DNA of 64,000 nt from an uncultured Hungatella sp. (GTDB lineage: Bacteria > Bacillota > Clostridia > Lachnospirales > Lachnospiraceae). Positions 1-9,321 of this stretch are shown here, one piece after another. The DNA lies in contig CAJUPQ010000002.1 in the NCBI GenBank assembly GCA_910588505.1, positions 31,644 to 95,643 on the forward strand, in the 5' to 3' direction. Numbering within the stretch: position 1 is the stretch's first letter; the number at the start of each line of letters is the position of its first letter. The notes under the pieces are model-generated. The model did no database searches, was not told where the DNA came from, and saw nothing but the letters and a program-made list of their open reading frames with translations. Both the position numbers and the translations under genes were made by a program.

Positions 1-3000
1 CCAGTCCAAAAGGGCGCGGCACAGCAAGGCGAAGGAGTCAAACTCCAGAAACATAACAGCCACATAGCAGAGATGCCGGGCATCGGGGGCTGCTGTCAGG
101 CTTTCCCATTCGTCGTGGGCCACGGTCAGGGCAGTGACCAGGTAGGCGTCAAGACTTACAGGTTCAGGGGATTCCTCTGAGATATAAACCATATTGCTCT
201 TAACAGGCAGAAGGCTTTCTGCAAGCCAGGGCGCCTGCCCCCTTGCTTCTATCCGGAAGTCTGCCGACACCTCTGCGGAAAAGGACAGATGGATGGCGAT
301 CCGAAACAGCCCCAGATTGATGGACAGGCGCAGACAGATCCCCACCTGGCATGTAACGGACAGCAGAACAGGCTGGCAGGCCTCTATCCGGAAGTCTGCC
401 ATCAGCGATATGGCGATCTGCACGCTGGCCTTGATAATGCCAAAGTCCACCTTGGCGAAGAGCCAGCCCGCCACCCCCACAGTTCCCAGAAGACAATAGT
501 AATAGGAAGAATCCAGGCTGTGACTGTCCCCCTCTGGCAGGGAAGTCTCATAGGGATTCCACTTGGCAAGGATGCCTTCCAGGATCCCGGTGGCGGTGAG
601 AGAGAAGGCGGCGTCCAGGATCCCGAAGCGCAGGGATTTGCCCAGGCCCACTTTAAGCCCCAGGCCTAACGTCAGGACCGGCTGAAAGCTCCCTTTGGGA
701 CTCTGGGGAACGCGGCTGCAGGTCTCGCCGGAAAGGACCCCGAAGTAGAAGCCGCCACAACCGGTAAGGGGCAGGCCAGGGTATACCAGGGCCTCAATGG
801 AAAAGGACCTTGAAAAGTCATGGTTCCACGGAAACCCGATATCCACCTGAAAGTCGCCGTTGGTGTACACGGCTATGGAGATGATCGGCAGGGTTATGTT
901 GAAACCGCCCAGGTTTAAGTACCGGGCAGAATCAGGCAGGGTGATCTCCGCCTGGTATACTCCCAGGTTATCTTTCAGCTTTTTGTAAAGGATCTGGAAT
1001 TCCAGCCCGGCCAGTATCTTGGCTTCCTGTCCTGCCAGAGCGACGCGCAGAGCGTAGAAAACGGGATCGTTGAAAACAGTCTGTACGGTAAGCAGATATC
1101 CGTTCTCCCCCTTGCCGGTAAGCTTTAAGATCTGGAGATCCGCGCCCATGATCCAGGCGCTGTCAGGATCATAACGGTTGGAAGACGCCAGATTTGGCAT
1201 GTTTTCCATCAGGCTGATGGCATCCTCCACCTTTGTCACGGATGAGAGACCGTCCATGGTTACATGCTGGCCCAGAGCGAAAAGCCTCAGATTAAAATAT
1301 TTATTTCCGGAGCCGGAGGGAGCGGGGGCCTGTCCGGGAGCAGAGGCGTCCCAGGGTCCTAAGCAGTGGGTATCGCCTAGGGCCGATTCCCCTGTGTTCC
1401 ACGGAAAATCGCCTGTAAGGCTTACCTGGACTTGCCTGTTTTTGTTGTTGGACTCCTCTTGTACATAGGCTGCCTGGATACCGGTGATCCTGGCGAATCC
1501 CAGATCCAGCTGTCCGATGCTTACCTGAAAGCTTACCTGACCGGTGGTGAAATTGTATTCAAGTTCCAGGGCCGGCAGGGGGATCTTGTCCAGCAAATCC
1601 CAGGGGGCTTCCAGGCCAAAGCGGCTGCCACGGATCCAGGAAACCATGGTTTCTATCATACTGCCTACGGTGGTCTCCTCTGTAAAGCGCAGCGTTCCCA
1701 CCCACTGGGAGGCCTGGTTTTGGGAGACAGTGGCAGTAAGCCCGTTCCAGGTAAAGCCGAAGCTTAATACATACGGGTCATAGTCGTACCATATAAGAAG
1801 CTCAATGCCGTTCCATGTAAAGCCTGCGGACACCAGAGCATGGCTAAGCTCCCTGCCGTCGGCGCTTTTCTCCTTTCCAAAGGCAAACCGGGCGTCAAGG
1901 GTGACATCCTTTAGGAAGGGAACCGAAAAGCCTTCACAAACTCCTGCCGTGATCTGCCAGCTTTTGGCGGAGGTGTCAGTCATAAATTCTATATCAGCCA
2001 CAGGAAGGTCCAGCCGGCCGGGGTTCCACCCCAGGTAATGGGACAGAAACGCTCCGGCCTGGGCTTTGCCGGAAAAAGACTGCCTTGCCAGGATCCGCCA
2101 TCCTTTTGAAGAACTGTGCCAGGAACCCTGGACATAGAGATCAAGAGGAAGGGTGTCAGGAAGCAGGGTCATCTGGCCGGAGAGAAACAGGCCGGTATCT
2201 GTCTGGTCCCGGCTGACGTAAAAGCTTAAGCTTCTGATGGTAAGCAGGTCAAACAGATTCCAGTGAGCCTGTACGCCTGCCGCCAGGAAAAACATCTGTT
2301 CTCCGGGCAATATGTCCAGGCAGAAGGCGGATATGGAAGATTTCAGGTCTATGGAACCTCCGAACATTTTCACAAAGGCGTTCAGGTCGATCTCATTTTC
2401 CATCAGCCGGGCGTGGATCTGAAAGTCCGGGCAGGAGGCGGTTACAAGGATGACGCCTTTTTCGATGGCAAATTGTCCGCCGATCTGAAAGGAGATCCTT
2501 CGGTTTTTAAGATCACCGGGGGCGGCGATGGAGACTTTGACCTGAGGCTTTATGGAAAAGTCAGGATCTTTCATAATGGTCCAGGGCTTATCGGTCTCCA
2601 GAATGAAATCCATGGACAGGCAGGTTTTTTCTTTTAGGCTGTACACAAAGGAAAGGCTTTTCAGGCCAAAGCCGCCTAAGGTCTTTAAGGAGTCGGGCAT
2701 GGACTGGATAAAGTTTATACCTCCCGCGATTCGGTAAAAGGGCTCCAGGACAGAGACGGGGTGAGAAAATTCGCCGCAGGCTGTCAGGGCGCCGTCGTCA
2801 ACAGGAAAAGGAATGGACAGATTCAGATCCGTTCCCTTTAACGTTCCCGTGAGACAACCGGATATGGGAACATTGCCTTCCGCCACAAGAGTTTGAAACC
2901 CAAAGTTTTCCAGGCAGACCCAGGGCATCCCGGGAAAGGACCAGTCTTCCCGGCTGACGCAGTGAAACTCCGATATCAGGGCGCGGGTGTATTGGGCGTA

Positions 3001-5028
3001 GGAAAACACAAGGGAGAAGGAAAAATCCATATGGGACAGGGAAACCGAGCCGTCTTTTACGGACACCTGGCAGAGGGCTTTGCTGGGATCATAGGTCTTT
3101 TCTATACTGTCCGGAGGGATGAGGGCTGTGAAGCTGCCCTGTGAAACGCCTTCAAAATACTCTGCCAACCGAGTGCCGGTTAAGGTTTTCAGCAGATCCA
3201 CACTGCCATGGCCCACTTCTCGGGCAAGGGTAAGGGTCTCGTATACATCCTCCAGGGACGCGGGCGGGCTGTCCGGCCGTTGGGAGACAGGAGACTTAAG
3301 ATCCAGCAGGGAATTTTTATATGTAAAGAACATGGTAATAAGCCCCAGAAAGAATTTGCTGTGGTTTGGGGCGCTGTAGGTCTCTTTGAGAGCCTGAAAA
3401 TATTTGTATTCCTGAGTATCCAGGGTATAGGCTTTGGCTATGAACCGACTCAGGTTTTGGATAAAGCTGCTATAGGAGCCTTTCCCCTCCCAGGTGAGAA
3501 AGCGTTTCACGAAAAGCATGACCATATTATAGATCGGCCCGCCGAAAGGGTCGTCATCATCTCCTGAAAAGACGGAGGTAGGGTAGCTGTTATAATTATG
3601 GGCCTGGGAGCACTGGAAAAAGGGCCTGCCGGTAAGGATGGTCAGGCTGGATGTACCCTGACCCTCAAAAAACGGAGGCATATCCGCGTTCCAGAAAAAA
3701 TAGTTAAAAAGATCCATAGGCATGGGGCCTGTTTTTATGATATAGAGATGGCCGTTTTCCAGCCCCGCAGCTTCCTCCGGACATTCCAGAATATGGATGG
3801 TATTCAGTTTGGAAGAAGACACGGGCTGAAAAATTTTCCTTAACTCTAATACATCCTCCTCCACCACGCCGGCAGTGTGGCTATCAGGCTGAACCATGGT
3901 ATAGCTATATTTATCCCTGGGGGATACTATGGGGAGCAGATCCTTTCTCTGAAAATAGTCCTCAAGGTCCTGGCTGCTGTTTATAAAGGCGTTTATATAT
4001 CCAAAGAGCGATTCCTGGTCCAGGTCGAAGTCGTGGACAGGGTTTTGGATGATGGTGTTGAACAGAAGCATCACAATGGGACGGGGGCACTGGCACTGAT
4101 ACATAAGGCCGCATAAAACAAGGTTAAAAAGAATCTCCCCGGTAATGTCATAGGGAACCGAGATCTCCTCTGTCAGATCCTCGCAGTGGTGACGGTAGTT
4201 CTGAAGCCCGTATATGGGCCATAGGCGGGCATTATATTTGGCGGTTATTTTAGGGATCCGGCGCGCGTTTTTTACGCGGAGACGGAATTTTTTCGTGCGG
4301 TCATGGTCAACTTCCACAGAGCCCGGGGAAATTTTGTTATAGAGGCAGAAGCCATTTTCATACCAGTCCCACACAGGCTGGGGCGGGGACGAAAGCTCCT
4401 TTTCGTCATACAGGTACAGAGCTTTTTTCAGATGCTCTCCCACCGTTTCTTCCAGGTTTATGACGGGGGGTTCTTCCTTTCCTTCTGGTTTCGGGAAGAT
4501 TTCGATTCTGTTTTGGCCATGCCACATGTAGGGCTGCAGGCAGAGAAAGTAGTTGACCTTTAGAAGCTCATGGGTCTGCCAGGACCTGTCGGAGCCTCCG
4601 GTAAAACCAAAAGGAATAAAATCGGAAACGTCCGGTGTGACCCGGGAGCCGGAAGTGATCATGGCAAATGTGATTTTATGGCAGGTTTTGTAGGACAGGC
4701 AGCAGGAGCCGGGGCTTTGGGTCAATTTTTTTACGTCAACTCCCGGAAACAAGAGAGCCAGTTTATTTTGGGTAGAGAGGGAGTCGGCGTCTGTGTTAAA
4801 GAAAACGGTTATTTTATTTTGGTATCCGGACCAGTCGATAAACTGCCTCATAAGGGCGATGGTGGAAGCCTGGTGCCCGAAGTTGGGGGAATTGTCAACA
4901 TAGATCCGTATCTCCGGCAGATCGCGGATATGGTCCCTGATCCCGGATAAGATTCTGTAAAAATCGTCCTTGGCGGTTTGCTCACTGCCCAGCTTTTCAA
5001 GAAGCGCCAGAAAGGCTTCATTATTCAT
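1..5028 (-). CDS. Giant uncharacterised protein, 3' end outside window
   Basis: I do not recognise this family. Reading the reverse complement codon by codon from the ATG at 5028 gives an open frame without a stop down to base 1, so at least 1676 residues. The start is ATGAATAA, so it overlaps the stop of the preceding gene by 8 bases, implying translational coupling. The first 150 residues look globular and alpha/beta (a DNSPNFGHQAS segment near residue 45, then FFNTDADSL), which could suit a nucleotide- or sugar-binding fold. The C-terminal half is rich in alternating hydrophobic/polar strands and aromatic residues (for example DFQVDIGFPWN), typical of beta-rich repetitive proteins; a resemblance to DUF6603-type proteins is a memory-based guess. 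I see no signal peptide or clear membrane segment. Base composition matches the neighbours. The reading frame is certain; the function is unknown. Confidence 0.8.
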   Translation of the reverse strand, partial: MNNEAFLALLEKLGSEQTAKDDFYRILSGIRDHIRDLPEIRIYVDNSPNFGHQASTIALMRQFIDWSGYQNKITVFFNTDADSLSTQNKLALLFPGVDVKKLTQSPGSCCLSYKTCHKITFAMITSGSRVTPDVSDFIPFGFTGGSDRSWQTHELLKVNYFLCLQPYMWHGQNRIEIFPKPEGKEEPPVINLEETVGEHLKKALYLYDEKELSSPPQPVWDWYENGFCLYNKISPGSVEVDHDRTKKFRLRVKNARRIPKITAKYNARLWPIYGLQNYRHHCEDLTEEISVPYDITGEILFNLVLCGLMYQCQCPRPIVMLLFNTIIQNPVHDFDLDQESLFGYINAFINSSQDLEDYFQRKDLLPIVSPRDKYSYTMVQPDSHTAGVVEEDVLELRKIFQPVSSSKLNTIHILECPEEAAGLENGHLYIIKTGPMPMDLFNYFFWNADMPPFFEGQGTSSLTILTGRPFFQCSQAHNYNSYPTSVFSGDDDDPFGGPIYNMVMLFVKRFLTWEGKGSYSSFIQNLSRFIAKAYTLDTQEYKYFQALKETYSAPNHSKFFLGLITMFFTYKNSLLDLKSPVSQRPDSPPASLEDVYETLTLAREVGHGSVDLLKTLTGTRLAEYFEGVSQGSFTALIPPDSIEKTYDPSKALCQVSVKDGSVSLSHMDFSFSLVFSYAQYTRALISEFHCVSREDWSFPGMPWVCLENFGFQTLVAEGNVPISGCLTGTLKGTDLNLSIPFPVDDGALTACGEFSHPVSVLEPFYRIAGGINFIQSMPDSLKTLGGFGLKSLSFVYSLKEKTCLSMDFILETDKPWTIMKDPDFSIKPQVKVSIAAPGDLKNRRISFQIGGQFAIEKGVILVTASCPDFQIHARLMENEIDLNAFVKMFGGSIDLKSSISAFCLDILPGEQMFFLAAGVQAHWNLFDLLTIRSLSFYVSRDQTDTGLFLSGQMTLLPDTLPLDLYVQGSWHSSSKGWRILARQSFSGKAQAGAFLSHYLGWNPGRLDLPVADIEFMTDTSAKSWQITAGVCEGFSVPFLKDVTLDARFAFGKEKSADGRELSHALVSAGFTWNGIELLIWYDYDPYVLSFGFTWNGLTATVSQNQASQWVGTLRFTEETTVGSMIETMVSWIRGSRFGLEAPWDLLDKIPLPALELEYNFTTGQVSFQVSIGQLDLGFARITGIQAAYVQEESNNKNRQVQVSLTGDFPWNTGESALGDTHCLGPWDASAPGQAPAPSGSGNKYFNLRLFALGQHVTMDGLSSVTKVEDAISLMENMPNLASSNRYDPDSAWIMGADLQILKLTGKGENGYLLTVQTVFNDPVFYALRVALAGQEAKILAGLEFQILYKKLKDNLGVYQAEITLPDSARYLNLGGFNITLPIISIAVYTNGDFQVDIGFPWNHDFSRSFSIEALVYPGLPLTGCGGFYFGVLSGETCSRVPQSPKGSFQPVLTLGLGLKVGLGKSLRFGILDAAFSLTATGILEGILAKWNPYETSLPEGDSHSLDSSYYYCLLGTVGVAGWLFAKVDFGIIKASVQIAISLMADFRIEACQPVLLSVTCQVGICLRLSINLGLFRIAIHLSFSAEVSADFRIEARGQAPWLAESLLPVKSNMVYISEESPEPVSLDAYLVTALTVAHDEWESLTAAPDARHLCYVAVMFLEFDSFALLCRALLDW

Positions 5029-8000
5029 CAGATGCGTCCTCCTTTTTTGGGGGGTGTTTTTGGTATTTTGCGAACCATCCAGGTTCCCCGTCAGCCTGTC
5101 CGCCGCCAAATACAGTCAGGTCTGTGGAACCCTTTGGTGGGATGGTCAGCAGGGAAAAAAGCTTTAGGGAAAGATCCGTAAGCTTTAACTGGAACCGGTC
5201 CTGTTCCTGTTCAAGCCGGATCTGTTGGACGGAAAGGCTCATAAGGTTCTGGAGATTTAGAAATCCCGCCCTTTGGCCGCTTCCAGGCAGTTTGATCCAC
5301 AGGGCTATCTTTGGTTCTTCTTTTGGGCCGCCGGGTCCGAAAGCAAGAAGCAGACCGGCGCTTATGGCAGCGGGGGAGGCCAGCTGTCCCAGGGTTCCCA
5401 TGGGAAGGGACAGGAGCAGGCCAAACCAGTCTTTTTCAATGGCGCCAAAGCTTTTTGCCATTTGGACCGGAAGATATCCCAGATCCTCAAAAGACCGGTC
5501 CGGACGGCTTTGCTCCATCCCCTCCGGCTTTAAGGACAGGCAGCGGGCCAGACTTTTAGGGCGGAGGAAGCCTTTGCCTGGATCCAGGGAGAGCTGATCC
5601 GTCAGAAAGGCCCAGGTTGTAACACAGACGCCTTCTTTGTTTGTTCTTGTCATGGAAAGCTCCAGATTGGAAAAACACAGGCCCTGTTTTGTCAGATCCT
5701 CTCCCGGGAGATTGCCGTAGGAAAACAGGTCAAACTCCCCAAGCTCCCTGAAGTCGAGAAAGCCTTCCATGAGGAAACCACAGGATGATCCGGACGCGTC
5801 CATCTTGATCTGGGTCACTTCCACTTTGCTCAAAGGCCCGTGGTCAAAGCGATACAGACAGTCTGACACGCCCCGCAGTCCGTAGGATGTTTTGCCGTCG
5901 TGGACCTGGCAGGCGCCTTTTAAAAGCATGGAGTTGTACCGGCCTCCTTCCATGCGATCAGGTATTTGGCCGAGCCAGGACCCTACGGTAAGCTGAGCGT
6001 AGTTTTCAAAATCTTTTAGAGCGCTGTTTACAAAAAGCGCTTTCAGGCTCAGCAGGCGAAAGCCATAGAGGCCTTTTTCCGGGGATACAGGTTCTTTTGT
6101 TTCCTTAAATTCCGGATCTTCGTAATAGATAAGTCCGAACAGAGAGCTTAACCCGTCCTGGCCCAGGCCGTTGGCATCCTGCTTTAAGGCCGTCATATGG
6201 ATCCCGATGTGGTGGGCGGTTATGCCGCTTCCAGGGGGGAGTCCCATAAGGACGCCGCCCAGCTGCCGGGGAAGGTTATCCTGGGAGAGTGGGACGTTGA
6301 GAAACAGGATGCCCTGCCAGTTCTCGTCAGACGCGATCCGGTTGAACTGGGAAAAATAGCGGGGATCCCCGTTGGCAGCCATCCGGCAGTAGGCGTTAAG
6401 CCAGGTGGACAGATTGACCAGCTGATCTTTATCCGGCCCGTGGGGAAAAAGGGGAGGGGCAAAATCCTGCCACCTGGTCCAGGCCTGGGGGGCGGATGCC
6501 AGGCCGCCTAAGTCAGGATCGTACAGCCTGCCTTTACAGCCCTTGACGATCATCACGGTTTTGTAATCATTGTATTCATTGCCCTGTCCCGGCTCAAAAG
6601 AGAAGAGCCAGTCCCCGATATTGATGGAATTGTGGAACGCGGAACATCCCTTGTCGGAGGAGTCCGACGTAAAAATGCCCAGGGAAAGGGGATTGTTGAT
6701 AACCAAAAACAGGGGATTGCTCTGAAACGCCGCCGTGAGAGCCTGGGAGGGCTTTTCGAAAAACAGCCGGCGGTTGGCGCCCATATAGTCATTGTTGGCA
6801 AGATAGATCCCGGCAAAACCCTGGGCGTCTAAGTGGGCCAGAAAGCCGTTTGGCGTAGCGGCCGGCGTGATTTGGCCGGTTTTTACGTCTTCGGGGATAA
6901 AAGAGCGGGTTAAACGGTTTAGGCGCAGGGGGGAGATGATCTGGGTCTCCAGGATTTCCGCCGGCAGGCGGTCCTCTGTGATGCCGCCAAAGGGAAACAG
7001 GGGGAACAGGACGTCTTTTGGGGCATGGCGAAAGGTTTCTGTCTGAAACAAAAGCTGGGGATATGGTCCCGATAGATCCCGGGTCCCATAATAGCACATG
7101 CCCGCGGGCTGGGTCATGTAAAGGGGGGACGCAGACCGGGAAAGGCAGGCCCAGGAGGTGGAAAAGGTCCGGTCTACCAGTTCTTCTTCCGGATCTACAG
7201 GTTTTGCCACAACTGACGACGGGGCGGGGGGAAATACAGGCGCGAACCCGGGACAGCCCCAGGAAAAGCGCAGAGCATCCCCGGGGGAAAAGCGCAGATA
7301 TTCCATGCCGCTTATGCCGCACATCAGATCCAGAGGTTCTTCTTGCCCTGTGGGGCCGTACAGCCTGAAATCTCCGTCGGGACACAGAGGAAGGGCATGG
7401 GCGGGCTTTATGCAGAATACAAAGCCGGAGGGCTGTAAGTAAACCGGGGATCCGTAGATGGTGAGAAAACAGGAGCGAAGTTTTGGAGCTTTTTCCTGGC
7501 ACAGAAGATCAAGGCGGGAACTTCCGTCCCGGCCCTGGGCAGGGCAGATCAGGACGCGAAAACCTAAGGGCGCGGAGGCGCTGTCACGGGCAAACAGAGG
7601 GAAGTTTATGGTCCGCAGACTGTCTCCTTCCGGATCGCCAGCAGGCCAGGACATGGAAAATCCAGGATCCAGGCAGGAAAGGAAGCTGTTTGAAGAAAAA
7701 TAAGCGTCATAGGAGAAGGAACCTGGCAGATCTCCGGTGAGGGAGAGAAAGGCGGCGTGGACGTCATAGCCTTTTGGGGCGCGGGGGCCGAAAAAAGCCA
7801 CGCAGGGGGAGGCGGAGGCAAGGCGGATGCCATCATTGTCAAAGGTCATCTTGGCGCCGCTTGCGGCCACGAAGCTTAAGTCTGTCACAAGGGGAACCTG
7901 CAGAGAGGAGGTGACGCAGGTGGCGTCGCGGTTAACGCCCATAAAAAGATGTTGGCTTTGGTCCGGCTCCCAGTTTGGCAAAAGCCACAAAAAGGCCCGG

Positions 8001-8266
8001 TCTGTTCTGGCCTTGGCGTGGAAAATGGCAAGGATCTGGTCCACAAACCAGTCAGCCCGCCCCTGATTGGCGATATTCATGGCTTGTCCGGTGAACACAA
8101 GAAGCCCGTTATGGCCTGTGGCGTTTCGGACGGCTTCCGAAAGAGGGATGGGAGCTTCTTTTTGGGAAAGAGGGGCGGGGAGAACCAGGTAGACTTCATG
8201 GGGGGTGCGGGATGGGGGATCCAATTTGTAGAGCTGGTCCGAGGCGTGTCTGAGAAAATGTTTCAT
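5021..8266 (-). CDS. Large uncharacterised protein, 1081 residues
   Basis: The frame is open for 1081 residues from an ATG preceded by AGGAGG at 8 bases, a strong ribosome site, so the start is well supported. There is no signal peptide or obvious transmembrane segment. The N-terminus (a VLPAPLSQ stretch, then GHNGLLVFTGQAMNIANQG) suggests an alpha/beta region. Later parts are rich in Phe, Gly, Pro and Ser with many short beta-like segments, including GTLGQLASPAAISAGLLLAFG near the C-terminus. It sits 39 bases after the small repeat protein and overlaps the giant downstream protein by 8 bases, so the three form one operon and probably act together, for instance as subunits of a large assembly. 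I cannot name a family. A phage-tail-like, toxin or surface-assembly role would be speculation. Confidence 0.85.
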   Translation of the reverse strand: MKHFLRHASDQLYKLDPPSRTPHEVYLVLPAPLSQKEAPIPLSEAVRNATGHNGLLVFTGQAMNIANQGRADWFVDQILAIFHAKARTDRAFLWLLPNWEPDQSQHLFMGVNRDATCVTSSLQVPLVTDLSFVAASGAKMTFDNDGIRLASASPCVAFFGPRAPKGYDVHAAFLSLTGDLPGSFSYDAYFSSNSFLSCLDPGFSMSWPAGDPEGDSLRTINFPLFARDSASAPLGFRVLICPAQGRDGSSRLDLLCQEKAPKLRSCFLTIYGSPVYLQPSGFVFCIKPAHALPLCPDGDFRLYGPTGQEEPLDLMCGISGMEYLRFSPGDALRFSWGCPGFAPVFPPAPSSVVAKPVDPEEELVDRTFSTSWACLSRSASPLYMTQPAGMCYYGTRDLSGPYPQLLFQTETFRHAPKDVLFPLFPFGGITEDRLPAEILETQIISPLRLNRLTRSFIPEDVKTGQITPAATPNGFLAHLDAQGFAGIYLANNDYMGANRRLFFEKPSQALTAAFQSNPLFLVINNPLSLGIFTSDSSDKGCSAFHNSINIGDWLFSFEPGQGNEYNDYKTVMIVKGCKGRLYDPDLGGLASAPQAWTRWQDFAPPLFPHGPDKDQLVNLSTWLNAYCRMAANGDPRYFSQFNRIASDENWQGILFLNVPLSQDNLPRQLGGVLMGLPPGSGITAHHIGIHMTALKQDANGLGQDGLSSLFGLIYYEDPEFKETKEPVSPEKGLYGFRLLSLKALFVNSALKDFENYAQLTVGSWLGQIPDRMEGGRYNSMLLKGACQVHDGKTSYGLRGVSDCLYRFDHGPLSKVEVTQIKMDASGSSCGFLMEGFLDFRELGEFDLFSYGNLPGEDLTKQGLCFSNLELSMTRTNKEGVCVTTWAFLTDQLSLDPGKGFLRPKSLARCLSLKPEGMEQSRPDRSFEDLGYLPVQMAKSFGAIEKDWFGLLLSLPMGTLGQLASPAAISAGLLLAFGPGGPKEEPKIALWIKLPGSGQRAGFLNLQNLMSLSVQQIRLEQEQDRFQLKLTDLSLKLFSLLTIPPKGSTDLTVFGGGQADGEPGWFAKYQKHPPKKEDASDE

Positions 8267-8305
8267 GGGGGGAACCTCCTAAAAAAGGTAGCCTGGCGCG
8301 GGCTG

Positions 8306-9014
8306 TCAGGTCCGGAATGTGATCTTGCAGGCCAAGCCGCTTCGGATCAGTTTCTGAGGGTCCGCATTCCATCCGCTCATAAAATATCCCACTGTGTAGG
8401 TGGAATCCCGCAGCATCTTAATGCCGTTGAAAGTCACAAGGCCGCAGTCCTCGTCCAATTCCACCTTTTGGGCGTACTTGGGCGGGGCGCTGTAAAGCTC
8501 CGGGTTCCCTTTCCAGATGCCGATCCAGTTATTGTGGGCGGCGGGAGTATATCCGGCAAGGGCCTGGTAATTGATCCTGGCAGTGTTGGAGCTGATGCTT
8601 TCCAGATCTATGGTCAGGGACTGAATCTGCATCTGGGCCTGGGATGACTTTTCCGGCACAAGAGCCAGGGCGCAGAAGTTATTGTCGCTGCCCGCCTGGG
8701 GAACTACGGAGTATCCCACCACATAGCTTTCATCGGTCAGTTCCACGTTGTCAAAGGAGATGGTTCCGGAGGACTGGACAGAATCAGAGACGGCCTGGAC
8801 CGTGTCAGGGCTCTTGCTCCAGGGAATGGAGCTTTTGCTCTGCCAGATGGCCAGGTAATTGCCGTACTCGCCGGGCTTGTTTCCGTCAATGGTGGAGTAG
8901 GACAGCTCAATGGAGGTGGGGGCGACGCTTAAGATCTGGATGGCGACGCCTGATTTTTCAACAACAGAATACGCGTTTTAGGGCCAGATCGTTGGTGATA
9001 TTGTTTTCATTCAT
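8306..9014 (-). pseudogene. Small two-repeat protein, frameshifted
   Basis: An ATG at 9014 lies 10 bases after AGGAGG and a good promoter, but its frame stops after 18 codons. The long downstream frame (ending at 8306) is blocked upstream by TAA. Removing one A from the run of four at 8976-8979 joins the frames and gives a continuous protein of about 235 residues (LALNAYSVVEKSGV across the joint). This looks like a one-base insertion, real or a sequencing error. The joined protein has two similar repeats of about 90 residues, each ending in VGY and each carrying an aromatic core (GNYLAIWQS in the first, NNWIGIWKG in the second). That pattern recalls Ig-like SKICH-type beta domains with a WIGI(Y/W) strand. 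No signal peptide is seen. It is the first gene of the operon with the two large proteins. Function is unknown. Confidence 0.65.
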
Positions 9015-9061
9015 GTCAGAAAATCCTCCTTTATATGTGCAGATAATGGTAATATATGGAA

Positions 9062-9090
9062 ATTATACCATTTATCTTATACCAGGACAA
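9062..9090 (-). promoter_or_regulatory. Sigma-A-type promoter of the giant-protein operon
   Basis: On the minus strand, TTGTCC (9090-9085) is followed by a 17-base spacer and a perfect TATAAT (9067-9062). Transcription would start near 9055, about 40 bases before the ATG at 9014, with AGGAGG between. It is divergent from the PTS promoter less than 100 bases away. Confidence 0.75.
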
Positions 9091-9156
9091 TAAAAGAAAA
9101 AATTTTTACTAATGGAAATTTTATAAACAAATTATAAAGAAAATATAAAAAGCTTA

Positions 9157-9185
9157 TTGACATTCCTTCTGTCATATGGTAGACT
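9157..9185 (+). promoter_or_regulatory. Sigma-A-type promoter of the PTS operon
   Basis: A perfect TTGACA at 9157-9162, a 17-base spacer and TAGACT at 9180-9185 give a convincing promoter. Its transcript would begin just before the antiterminator target at 9213 and run into the licT-like gene. Confidence 0.75.
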
Positions 9186-9212
9186 GTACCCATAGACAAA
9201 AGAATAGAGGTT

Positions 9213-9240
9213 GGATTGTTACTGACAAGCAGGCAAAACC
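9213..9240 (+). promoter_or_regulatory. RAT site, RNA target of a LicT/BglG-type antiterminator
   Basis: The leader carries GGATTGTTACTG, a short loop and CAGGCAAAACC, closely matching the known ribonucleic antiterminator of the B. subtilis bgl/lic systems. Its 3' end (CC at 9239-9240) is also the first part of the terminator stem that follows, so the two structures exclude each other. Binding of the antiterminator encoded just downstream should keep the operon on when the sugar is present. Confidence 0.85.
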
Positions 9241-9290
9241 AGTTTTGAATGACACTCATGAGAAGTCTGTCATTTCAAGATTGGTTTTTT
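9239..9290 (+). terminator. Leader terminator opposed by the RAT hairpin
   Basis: The left arm at 9239-9254 pairs imperfectly with 9268-9284, with a perfect core AATGACA/TGTCATT, and is followed by six T residues at 9285-9290. The left arm overlaps the end of the RAT site, the standard arrangement for LicT-type control. Confidence 0.8.
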
Positions 9291-9321
9291 ATTTTCAAAA
9301 TTCCCCGGGCAGGGGTACACG

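Noticed and set aside
194..8647. Many open frames on the plus strand across the left 8.6 kb
   Set aside because: They overlap two very long minus-strand frames, have no ribosome sites or recognisable domains, and arise from the strand-asymmetric codon use of those genes.
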